Below, in pieces: positions 1-6,271 of a DNA stretch of 42,714 nucleotides. The notes beneath the pieces are model-generated. The model did no database searches. It saw only the letters and a list, made by a program, of their open reading frames with translations, and was not told where the DNA came from. The DNA is from an uncultured Prevotellaceae bacterium. GTDB taxonomy: Bacteria; Bacteroidota; Bacteroidia; Bacteroidales; Bacteroidaceae. Location: positions 1-42,714 of the forward strand of contig OMWH01000021.1 of NCBI GenBank assembly GCA_900314755.1. Direction: 5' to 3'. The translations under genes were made by a program, and so were the position numbers. Numbering within the stretch: the first letter of the stretch is position 1; every line of letters starts with the position of its first letter.

Positions 1-152
1 TTTGTTATCAATTTCAAATATTGCTCATATAGTCCATTTCTAACTATGGAAAAAATGCTATTTTTTTTCATGTTTATGACTTCTATTTGATTGTCTTGAC
101 TGTGGTAAATAATTATTAGGATTCCTGTATTCTTCAAGAAATTTTTCCTTTG
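1..152. other. AT-rich left edge, no gene seen
   Basis: This stretch is strongly AT-rich. It has no open frame of useful length on either strand and no convincing promoter or RNA gene. It may be the downstream flank of a gene lying outside the window. Confidence 0.5.
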
Positions 153-640
153 CCTAAATTCCGCAGCACTTTAGTTTAACTGTTTTAGTAAGTTCCTGAG
201 CAACAAAAAGTTCTTGCTGGGGCAAGCGGCAGAGCCGAGCGGCCCAGGATTTTGCCATGTCAGATTTTTCACTTACTTTAGTGCTGCAAAATCAAGACAA
301 GCAAAATCATCAATGGCATGGCAAAAGTACAAATAAAATCTGAGAGAATCACTCCTTTTGAAGGAATATTTCACGTAAGAGAGCTATTTTCCCGTTATAT
401 GGCTTCGATTATCGACAAAGTGCTGGGGCTGCGATGTGCGTCGTACGGCTATCTCCTTATGGACAGGCTTGACACAAAAGCCTTCGGACTGAAGAAAACA
501 AGCCGTATCAAAGCCTTTGTCTTCAAGTTCATCAGCGTGCCCGCAAAGTGGATAACAAGGCACTATGGACTAAACATCTACACGCACAACAAATCATATC
601 AAGCCCCTTTCGCACTCACTGGCGGAATGAAAAATCTGCC
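153..640 (+). mobile_element. remnant of an IS1380-type insertion sequence with internal deletion
   Basis: The element is recognised by the transposase fragment at 318-611, which joins the N-terminus and C-terminus of an IS1380-family transposase. Candidate ends are cctaaattccgc at 153-164 and gcggaat at 622-628 (read on the opposite strand), an imperfect inverted pair. The exact boundaries are a guess. The leader at 163-326 contains two further short inverted pairs (gcagcact 163-170 with agtgctgc 280-287; ttttgccatg 250-259 with catggcaaaa 317-326). An intact element of this family is about 1.6-1.7 kb, so this copy of about 490 bp cannot move by itself. It could in principle be mobilised in trans if the ends are functional. 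Confidence 0.6.
318..611 (+). pseudogene. IS1380-family transposase, internally deleted
   Basis: Residues 1-45 (MAKVQIKSER start, then LGLRCASYGY) match the conserved N-terminus of Bacteroidetes IS1380 transposases. From about residue 48 the frame continues directly with the conserved C-terminal block (MDRLDTKAFGLKK, then IKAFVFKFISVPAKW and LNIYTHNKSYQ). The junction is near 453-461, and about 300 codons that hold the catalytic DDE core are missing, so the product cannot be active. The frame stays open to 1175, but beyond residue 98 it runs through repeats and has no resemblance to the family, so only 318-611 is annotated. The family call rests on recalled sequence, not a search. Confidence 0.7.
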
Positions 641-673
641 AGTCGTATTTTTTATTCCGAGCATCGGAATAAA

Positions 674-755
674 AATTCTGATACTCGTATTGTTTAATAA
701 CATACTCGTATTTTCAAATAAGATGCTCGTATTTTTTGATAGGAGTATCAGAATT
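674..755. repeat. three 21-bp tandem repeats inside a 13-bp inverted repeat
   Basis: Units at 681-701, 702-722 and 723-743 each begin with atactcgtatt or a one-base variant and continue with an AT-rich half. A further lone tcgtatt copy lies at 643-649. The array is bracketed by a perfect 13-bp inverted repeat, aattctgatactc at 674-686 and gagtatcagaatt at 743-755. Function is unknown. Evenly spaced 21-bp units, two helical turns, resemble iterons or binding-site arrays, but no replication gene is nearby. Confidence 0.7.
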
Positions 756-758
756 CCT

Positions 759-780
759 CGCGCGCACGCGCGCATACATA
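759..780. other. 22-nt alternating pyrimidine-purine tract
   Basis: Every step from 759 to 780 alternates pyrimidine and purine: a CG/CA-rich first part, then catacata. Such tracts can adopt Z-DNA under negative supercoiling. The tract directly follows the 21-bp repeat array. Confidence 0.6.
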
Positions 781-899
781 AAGTTTTTTACCCTTGCAAC
801 CGTTGCCACCTTGCAACACTACTTGAGAATCAGCGTGTTACGTGTGGCAACGAGGTGACAAGGGTGACAACGACAAAGGTAAGAGAGTTTTTATTATTT

Positions 900-923
900 C
901 TCCGTGTCTCCGTGTCTCCGTGT
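900..923. repeat. three tandem copies of ctccgtgt
   Basis: Perfect 8-bp units lie at 900-907, 908-915 and 916-923. The unit length is not a multiple of three, so the copies do not encode an in-frame peptide repeat. Confidence 0.8.
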
Positions 924-960
924 TTACCAAAATACTGCATGGGGGTTGCGAAGCCCCGGG

Positions 961-1026
961 CTCCAAGGGTCGAAGGTGCCGCCTCCAAGGGTCGAAGGTG
1001 CCGCCTTCGTGGGTCGAAGGCCGGGG
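961..1026. repeat. GC-rich 22-bp tandem repeat, two perfect copies and one degenerate
   Basis: Copies at 961-982 and 983-1004 are identical (core gggtcgaaggtgccgc), and 1005-1026 is a diverged third copy. The surrounding bases contain complementary words (gaagcccc at 951-958, ggggcttc at 1023-1030), so the block can fold. It is much more GC-rich than its flanks. Confidence 0.75.
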
Positions 1027-1123
1027 CTTCAAAGGTTGAAGCCTTAGGCATCGTCAATGAAAACGCTATCAAACTGCTGAATCTATCAATCTGTCAGTCT
1101 ATCTGTCAGCCATACAACCTGCT

Positions 1124-1173
1124 ATCTGTCAGTGTGTTATGTCCTCTCACTGATAGATTGACAGATATTTTTT
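1124..1173 (+). terminator. possible hairpin with T-run
   Basis: atctgtcagtg at 1124-1134 pairs with cactgatagat at 1148-1158 (10 of 11 positions), and six T follow at 1168-1173. No gene directly upstream needs it. It may be a leftover terminator or part of the local tctgtca repeat family. Confidence 0.35.
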
Positions 1174-1254
1174 GATTGTAAAAACTTAGGTATATTATTC
1201 TAATAAATTTGAAAGAAAAGAAATGGTAATAGAGAAGGTTTAGGAAAAATTGTG

Positions 1255-1262
1255 TATCTTTG
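1255..1262 (+). promoter_or_regulatory. -7 box TATCTTTG ahead of the smpB-metH block
   Basis: The box matches the Bacteroidetes -7 consensus TAnnTTTG exactly. The ATG at 1271 is only 8 nt further, so transcription would begin at or just before the start codon and give a leaderless or nearly leaderless message. No clear -33 box sits at the usual spacing. Confidence 0.5.
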
Positions 1263-1270
1263 CAGTCGAT

Positions 1271-1897
1271 ATGAAGAAGATAACGTATATAGTAGCGGTA
1301 TTAGCCGTCATGTTGCTCATGTTCTCTTGTGGTAACAGGAAGAGTGCTGCTGACTATGAAGGGATGTTAGACAGTATCCGTAAGGCAGAAGTGGAGAAGG
1401 AGTTGTTAAAGCCGACAGCGAGTGATCCTGTCGTAGCATTCTTTGATTCTCTCTCCATCAAATCTGTTCCTATGAAATATTCCCCGGAGTTTGTGGAGTA
1501 CCTGCCTCAGATGATGAAGGTTCCCTCAGTCTATAATACTCGTTTTGATTATGAGAGTAATGTGGAACTCTATGCGGTCAGGTTGCCTTCCTACCAAAAC
1601 TATCATATGATATTGTTGGGTGAGAAGCTTGACTCCACCAACGTGTCCCTTTATCTCTGTACGATGAATCAGGAATATGTACTTGTCGACCGTCTGTGTG
1701 TCTATGAGCAGAAGATAGAGGACAGAAACGGCAAACTGGGACTGATGCGTCAGGAGTACTACATCACGAGTAAGTATGAAGTCACCCTTGTCAGCTATTT
1801 CCGGGGAGAGGATGATGAGACGGAGAGTGAGTTGACCGCATGTCGCTATGTCATCAATAAAGAAGGTAATTTCGAAGAGGTTATTATAGAGTTATGA
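1271..1897 (+). CDS. lipoprotein of unknown function
   Basis: I do not recognise a named family. The start was set at ATG 1271, giving 208 aa, because translation from there begins with a typical lipoprotein signal: MKKITYIVAVLAVMLLMFSC with the acylated Cys at position 20. A TTG seven codons upstream overlaps the -7 box and is unlikely. The mature part begins with a charged helix (SAADYEGMLDSIRKAEVEK). Its second half is rich in beta-type segments, suggesting a small globular domain at the periplasmic face of a membrane. It is first in a block in which the next gene overlaps its stop (ATGA), so it is probably co-translated with the DMP19 protein. Confidence 0.75.
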   Translation: MKKITYIVAVLAVMLLMFSCGNRKSAADYEGMLDSIRKAEVEKELLKPTASDPVVAFFDSLSIKSVPMKYSPEFVEYLPQMMKVPSVYNTRFDYESNVELYAVRLPSYQNYHMILLGEKLDSTNVSLYLCTMNQEYVLVDRLCVYEQKIEDRNGKLGLMRQEYYITSKYEVTLVSYFRGEDDETESELTACRYVINKEGNFEEVIIEL

Positions 1898-2400
1898 TTG
1901 AAGTTAAAATGAATGACAACTTGCTTCAGCAAGCAGCCAGCGAAGGAATGGATGCTTTCGTCCATGCGTTTGTGGAGGCTATCCGCCAGTCTATTGGTCA
2001 TGAACTGACAACAGACACCATGTCACAACTGAATGCAGACCAGATAACCCTTCTTGCCTGGGCAATCCTTCATGAGGAAGTGATGGATGGAGGTTTTGTG
2101 CAACTGATACATAACGGATATGGTCCGTTTATCTTCAAGAATCCTTTTGCCAAAGCTGTTAAGTTATGGGGAATGCGTGACCTCTCCAAACTAATTTATG
2201 ATGCCCATACGCTCTATCTGAAACATCATGAGGCAATAGAAAAAGACTGCACAGAGGATGAGTTCATGGCTCTCTTCGAGCAATTCCCAGAGTTTGATGA
2301 TTTGGATGACACATTTGTCGAGAATGAAGAGTCATGGACGGAGCAAATTGCTGAGTATATAGATCAGCATATTGAGAAATTCGCTCATATTGAGAAATAA
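1894..2400 (+). CDS. DMP19/DUF4375 family protein
   Basis: This 168-aa cytoplasmic protein has the helical character and central motif of the DUF4375 (DMP19) family: [28 protein letters not shown] around residues 50-77, where the family has an N/DGGFxQ-fxN-G core. The C-terminal third is very acidic ([16 protein letters not shown]). DMP19 of Neisseria is described as a DNA-mimic that binds a repressor; whether this one does is unknown. The start at 1894 overlaps the preceding stop by 4 nt. An alternative ATG lies at 1909. It sits directly before smpB (2-nt gap). Confidence 0.7.
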   Translation: MIEVKMNDNLLQQAASEGMDAFVHAFVEAIRQSIGHELTTDTMSQLNADQITLLAWAILHEEVMDGGFVQLIHNGYGPFIFKNPFAKAVKLWGMRDLSKLIYDAHTLYLKHHEAIEKDCTEDEFMALFEQFPEFDDLDDTFVENEESWTEQIAEYIDQHIEKFAHIEK

Positions 2401-2402
2401 TA

Positions 2403-2882
2403 ATGAATAAAGACGAAGAGAAAATCAGGAAGAAGAGTCCTGTACAGATACGCAATAAGAAGGCATCGTTTGAGTACTTCTTCATTGAGACCTATACGGC
2501 AGGTATTGTCTTGACCGGTACGGAGATTAAGTCTATCCGGCTGGGTAAGGCAAGTCTTGTGGACACCTATTGCTTCATCAACAATGGTGAGATATGGGTA
2601 AAGGGAATGAATGTGTCTCCTTATTTTTACGGTTCATACAACAACCATGAGATGAAGCGTGACCGGAAGCTGCTGTTGAATAAAAAAGAGATACAGAAGT
2701 TGCATGCCGCCACCAAGCAGACCGGTTATACCATAGTGCCTCTGCTGGTTTTCATTGACGAGCATGGGCGTGCTAAAATGGACATCGCCTTATGCAAGGG
2801 TAAGAAGGAGTTTGACAAGCGTCAGACCTTAAAGGAAAAGGAAGACAAGCGTGAGATGGATCGCGCAATGAAACACTATTAG
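2403..2882 (+). CDS. smpB: SsrA-binding protein SmpB
   Basis: SmpB binds tmRNA and brings it to stalled ribosomes in trans-translation. The 159-aa product has the normal family length and its landmarks: an early core [29 protein letters not shown], the block [24 protein letters not shown], the hydrophobic strand [27 protein letters not shown], and a basic C-terminal tail ([22 protein letters not shown]) that occupies the empty mRNA channel. The gene begins 2 nt after the DMP19 stop, and its TAG is followed immediately by the metH ATG. The tmRNA gene ssrA was not found in the window. Confidence 0.95.
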   Translation: MNKDEEKIRKKSPVQIRNKKASFEYFFIETYTAGIVLTGTEIKSIRLGKASLVDTYCFINNGEIWVKGMNVSPYFYGSYNNHEMKRDRKLLLNKKEIQKLHAATKQTGYTIVPLLVFIDEHGRAKMDIALCKGKKEFDKRQTLKEKEDKREMDRAMKHY

Positions 2883-5636
2883 ATGAAACGACTACAAGAC
2901 TTAACCAAACAACGTATACTGGTACTTGATGGTGCGATGGGTACCATGATTCAGAAATACAACCTTTCTGAATCTGACTTCCGCGGGGCGCGTTTTCAGG
3001 ATATCCCCGGACAGTTGAAAGGTAATAATGACATACTTTCCCTGACCCGCCCGGATGTCATCAAGGAGATACATAGGAAATATCTGGAAGTAGGAGCGGA
3101 TATGATAACCACCAACACTTTCAGTTCTCAGCGTATCTCACAGGCAGATTATCATTTGGAGGAGTATGCCCATGAGATGGCATACGAAGGAGCCCGCCTT
3201 GCCCGTCAGTGTGCCGACGAGTTTTACTCACCCGGGAAGCCCCGTTTCGTTGCGGGAAGTATAGGTCCGACCAATAAGACTTGTTCCATGTCCCCCGATG
3301 TGAGCAATCCCGCAGCCCGTGATATGACCTATGACGCACTTTATGATGCCTATAGTGAACAAATCGACGGACTCATCGCTGGTGGAGTGGACGCTTTGTT
3401 GATTGAGACTATTTTCGATACACTCAATGCGAAGGTTGCTATTGATGCGGCAATGACGGTGATGAGACAGCGAGGTGTCGAACTTCCCTTGATGCTCAGT
3501 GTTACTGTGAGCGATCTGGCAGGACGCACATTGAGTGGTCAGACATTAGAGGCATTCCTTGCAAGTATCAGTAGTTACCCCATATTCTCAGTAGGTCTTA
3601 ACTGTTCGTTTGGTGCAACGCAGATGTTGCCGTTCCTGCGTCAGTTAGCAAAAAAGGCTCCTTATTTCATCAGTGCATATCCCAATGCAGGACTACCCAA
3701 TTCTATGGGACTCTATGATGAGACTCCAGAGTCGATGGCTCCTCAGATTGGGCAGATGATAGAAGAGAATCTGGTAAATATCATTGGTGGCTGCTGTGGT
3801 ACCGACGAGCAGTTCATTGCCCGATATATGCCTCTTGTGGTGGGCAAAAAGCCCCATCAGCCTGTTTCCCAACCGCAAAACATGTGGCTGAGTGGACTGG
3901 AATTACTGGAAGTTACTCCAGAGGTTCATTTTGTCAATGTCGGAGAACGTTGCAATGTGGCAGGTTCCAGAAAGTTTCTACGACTTATCAAAGAGAAGAA
4001 CTATGAGGAGGCAATTACCATCGCAAGGAAGCAAGTGGCTGACGGGGCACTGGTCATTGACATTAATATGGATGATGGCTTGTTGGATGCCCGTCATGAG
4101 ATGACAACCTTCTTGAATATGATAGCTGCCGAACCAGACATCGCCTCAGTACCTGTCATGATTGACTCATCCGATTGGGAAGTGATATTGGCAGGACTGA
4201 AATGTGTTCAAGGTAAGTGTATTGTCAATTCCATCTCTCTAAAAGAGGGGGAAGAGAAGTTTATCCAACATGCAAAAGATGTCATGCGGTATGGTGCTGC
4301 CGTTGTTGTCATGTGTTTCGATGAACAAGGGCAGGCAACAAGTTATGAGCGTAGAATAGAGATTGCCCAGCGCTCATACCAGATTCTGACTCAACAGGTT
4401 GGGATGAATCCGCTGGATATTATCTTTGACCCGAATGTGTTGGCAGTGGCTACTGGCATGGAGGAGCATGACAGCTATGCCGCAGACTTCATCAAGGCTA
4501 CAGGTTGGATACGGCACCATTTGCCCGGTGCACATATCAGCGGAGGTGTCAGCAATTTATCTTTCTCATTCCGAGGTAATAACTATATCCGTGAGGCGAT
4601 GCATGCCGTCTTCCTGTATCATGCTATTCAGCAAGGCATGGACTTTGGCATTGTGAATCCTGCCAGCAAGATACTATACAGTGACATACCTGCCGAGCAG
4701 TTGACCATCATAGAGGATGTCATCCTTAACCGTCATGCAGGTTCCTCAGACAAGCTCATTGAGCTGGCGAACAAACTGATGGAAACTCCTGATGCCCAAC
4801 AAACCGACTCAGGAGGAAAGAGTACACCGCCACTTGAGGCTTGGCGACAGGAGGACGTGGAGCAACGGTTACAACACGCGTTGATAAAAGGTATAGGAGA
4901 CTATCTCCAGCAGGATATAGAGGAGGCGATGAAAAAGTATCCCAGGGCAGTGGATATTATCGAAGGTCCCCTGATGGCTGGAATGAATGAAGTAGGACGA
5001 TTGTTTGGTTGTGGTAAGATGTTTCTGCCTCAAGTGGTTAAGACAGCAAGGACCATGAAACAAGCCGTTGAGATCCTGCAACCCGTTATCCAGCAACAGC
5101 AGCAGGGGTCTGAGAAGAAAGCCGGGAAAGTCCTTCTTGCTACAGTGAAGGGCGATGTTCATGATATTGGCAAGAACATTGTCGCTGTCGTCCTCGCATG
5201 TAATGGTTATGAGGTTGTTGATATGGGTGTCATGGTTCCTGCGGAGCAGATTGTACGGAAAGCTGTTGAGATCAAGGCTGACATCATCGGACTCTCAGGA
5301 CTGATCACTCCCAGTTTGGAGGAAATGGTCAACGTGGCTCATGAGATGCAGCGTGCAGGGCTGGATATTCCTATCATGATTGGCGGAGCAACGACCAGCG
5401 AGCTCCATGTCGCCTTGAAGATAGCCCCCGTCTATGGAGGTCCCGTCGTTTGGATGAAAGATGCTTCCCAGAATGCTTTGGTTGCTGCCAGATTGCTTAA
5501 TAAGAGCGAGGAAGAGAAGATGGAGCAGGAACTGAAAACAAAATATCAGCATTTGCGTGAGGAATATTCACAAGAGCAACAAATGCTGTCCTTGGATGAG
5601 GCAAGAAAACAAAAGAAAAACTTTTTTGAGATATGA
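2883..5636 (+). CDS. metH: cobalamin-dependent methionine synthase without reactivation domain
   Basis: MetH moves the methyl group of methyltetrahydrofolate to homocysteine through cobalamin. Domain order in the 917 aa: homocysteine-binding barrel (about 1-315) with zinc ligands Cys241 (GLNCSFG) and Cys304/Cys305 (GGCCGT); pterin-binding barrel (about 345-620, with VGERCNVAGSRKF and IDINMDDGLLD); four-helix cap (about 650-740); and cobalamin domain with GDVHDIGKN, His760 being the lower cobalt ligand, then SGLITPSLEEM and GGATTS. The E. coli enzyme has 1227 aa and a C-terminal AdoMet-binding activation domain. Here the protein ends just after the cobalamin domain in a charged helix, so that domain must be supplied in trans or be missing. 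The start directly abuts the smpB stop. Confidence 0.95.
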   Translation: MKRLQDLTKQRILVLDGAMGTMIQKYNLSESDFRGARFQDIPGQLKGNNDILSLTRPDVIKEIHRKYLEVGADMITTNTFSSQRISQADYHLEEYAHEMAYEGARLARQCADEFYSPGKPRFVAGSIGPTNKTCSMSPDVSNPAARDMTYDALYDAYSEQIDGLIAGGVDALLIETIFDTLNAKVAIDAAMTVMRQRGVELPLMLSVTVSDLAGRTLSGQTLEAFLASISSYPIFSVGLNCSFGATQMLPFLRQLAKKAPYFISAYPNAGLPNSMGLYDETPESMAPQIGQMIEENLVNIIGGCCGTDEQFIARYMPLVVGKKPHQPVSQPQNMWLSGLELLEVTPEVHFVNVGERCNVAGSRKFLRLIKEKNYEEAITIARKQVADGALVIDINMDDGLLDARHEMTTFLNMIAAEPDIASVPVMIDSSDWEVILAGLKCVQGKCIVNSISLKEGEEKFIQHAKDVMRYGAAVVVMCFDEQGQATSYERRIEIAQRSYQILTQQVGMNPLDIIFDPNVLAVATGMEEHDSYAADFIKATGWIRHHLPGAHISGGVSNLSFSFRGNNYIREAMHAVFLYHAIQQGMDFGIVNPASKILYSDIPAEQLTIIEDVILNRHAGSSDKLIELANKLMETPDAQQTDSGGKSTPPLEAWRQEDVEQRLQHALIKGIGDYLQQDIEEAMKKYPRAVDIIEGPLMAGMNEVGRLFGCGKMFLPQVVKTARTMKQAVEILQPVIQQQQQGSEKKAGKVLLATVKGDVHDIGKNIVAVVLACNGYEVVDMGVMVPAEQIVRKAVEIKADIIGLSGLITPSLEEMVNVAHEMQRAGLDIPIMIGGATTSELHVALKIAPVYGGPVVWMKDASQNALVAARLLNKSEEEKMEQELKTKYQHLREEYSQEQQMLSLDEARKQKKNFFEI

Positions 5637-6253
5637 TCAAAACAATAGCATTTGACTTAGGAGGTGTCATCATCACTATTGACCAGCCGCAGGCGATAAG
5701 CCGTTTTAAGGAGATTGGTGCGGAGAACGTGGAGGATTACCTCAACCCCTATACACAGACTGGTATTTTCGGTGATTTAGAACATGGGCTTATTACGGCA
5801 GAGGAGTTTCGTGTAGAACTGGGTAAACTGACAGGTAAGGAGTATACTTCCCAGCAATGTGCCTATGCATGGCAAGGATACGCAAAAGATGTTCCTCAGC
5901 GCAATCTGGACATTGTTCAACGGTTGCGTCAACAAGGTTATCGTGTGGTGCTGTTGTCGAATACGAATCCATATATGATGGAATGGGCGATGAGTCCCGC
6001 CTTTGACGGGCACGGTCACTCTTTGGCAGATTACTTTGACCATTGTTATCTGAGTTACCAGTTGAAGATGATGAAACCTTCAGAAGAGATTTTCCGTCAT
6101 GTGTTGATGCAAGAGAAAACATTCCCCGATGAGATTCTGTTTGTTGACGACGGTCCTCGTAATGTCGCTGCTGCCAGTCAGATAGGATTTCACACGTTCT
6201 GTCCCGTGAATGGTGAAGACTGGACGGAGGAGATTTATAAGTTCATAGTTTAG
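5633..6253 (+). CDS. HAD-superfamily phosphatase, YihX-like
   Basis: The 206 aa carry the four HAD motifs: FDLGGV with nucleophile Asp8, LLSNTNP with Ser109, Lys148 (KMMKPS) and FVDDGPRN with Asp172/Asp173. The position two after the nucleophile is Gly instead of the usual Asp. This also occurs in the YihX-type branch of HAD-IA, so it is not by itself a sign of inactivity. A helical cap lies between motifs I and II (about residues 16-95). The substrate is not predictable; YihX of E. coli acts on sugar phosphates. The ATG overlaps the metH stop by 4 nt. The last three codons and the stop lie in an agttcatagtt repeat. Confidence 0.85.
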   Translation: MIKTIAFDLGGVIITIDQPQAISRFKEIGAENVEDYLNPYTQTGIFGDLEHGLITAEEFRVELGKLTGKEYTSQQCAYAWQGYAKDVPQRNLDIVQRLRQQGYRVVLLSNTNPYMMEWAMSPAFDGHGHSLADYFDHCYLSYQLKMMKPSEEIFRHVLMQEKTFPDEILFVDDGPRNVAAASQIGFHTFCPVNGEDWTEEIYKFIV

Positions 6254-6271
6254 AGTTCATAGTTCATAGTT
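6239..6271. repeat. agttcatagtt repeats at a gene junction
   Basis: Two full copies of agttcatagtt lie at about 6240-6250 and 6254-6264, and a third shortened copy runs to the ATG at 6272. The first copy encodes the end of the HAD protein and the others fill the whole intergenic space, so the ribosome-binding region of the next gene is repeat DNA. Confidence 0.7.

Larger units (their letters stand above)
612..1254. other. 643-bp non-coding repeat mosaic
   Basis: No believable gene lies here. Short frames are open on both strands, but they run through tandem repeats whose unit lengths (8 and 22 bp) are not multiples of three, which argues against coding. In order it holds a palindrome (attccga 654-660 with tcggaat 664-670), 21-bp AT-rich repeats bracketed by a 13-bp inverted repeat (674-755), an alternating pyrimidine-purine tract (759-780), an 8-bp triplication (900-923), GC-rich 22-bp repeats (961-1026), and repeated tctgtca words ending in a hairpin with a T-run (1081-1173). 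The mixed composition suggests accreted mobile debris. Confidence 0.65.

Noticed and set aside
641-1030. CRISPR array
   Set aside because: Repeats are short, contiguous or at 21-22 bp period without unique spacers, and no cas gene is present.
612-1175. Continuation of the transposase frame to a 285-aa protein
   Set aside because: After residue 98 the frame crosses palindromes and tandem repeats with 8- and 22-bp units and matches no part of the transposase family. Its openness is chance.
2403-2882. tmRNA gene beside smpB
   Set aside because: ssrA often lies near smpB in other phyla. Here both flanks are coding and no tRNA-like acceptor fold was seen.
5633-6253. HAD protein dead because Asp+2 is Gly
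   Set aside because: The same substitution occurs in active YihX-type HAD enzymes and all other motifs are intact.
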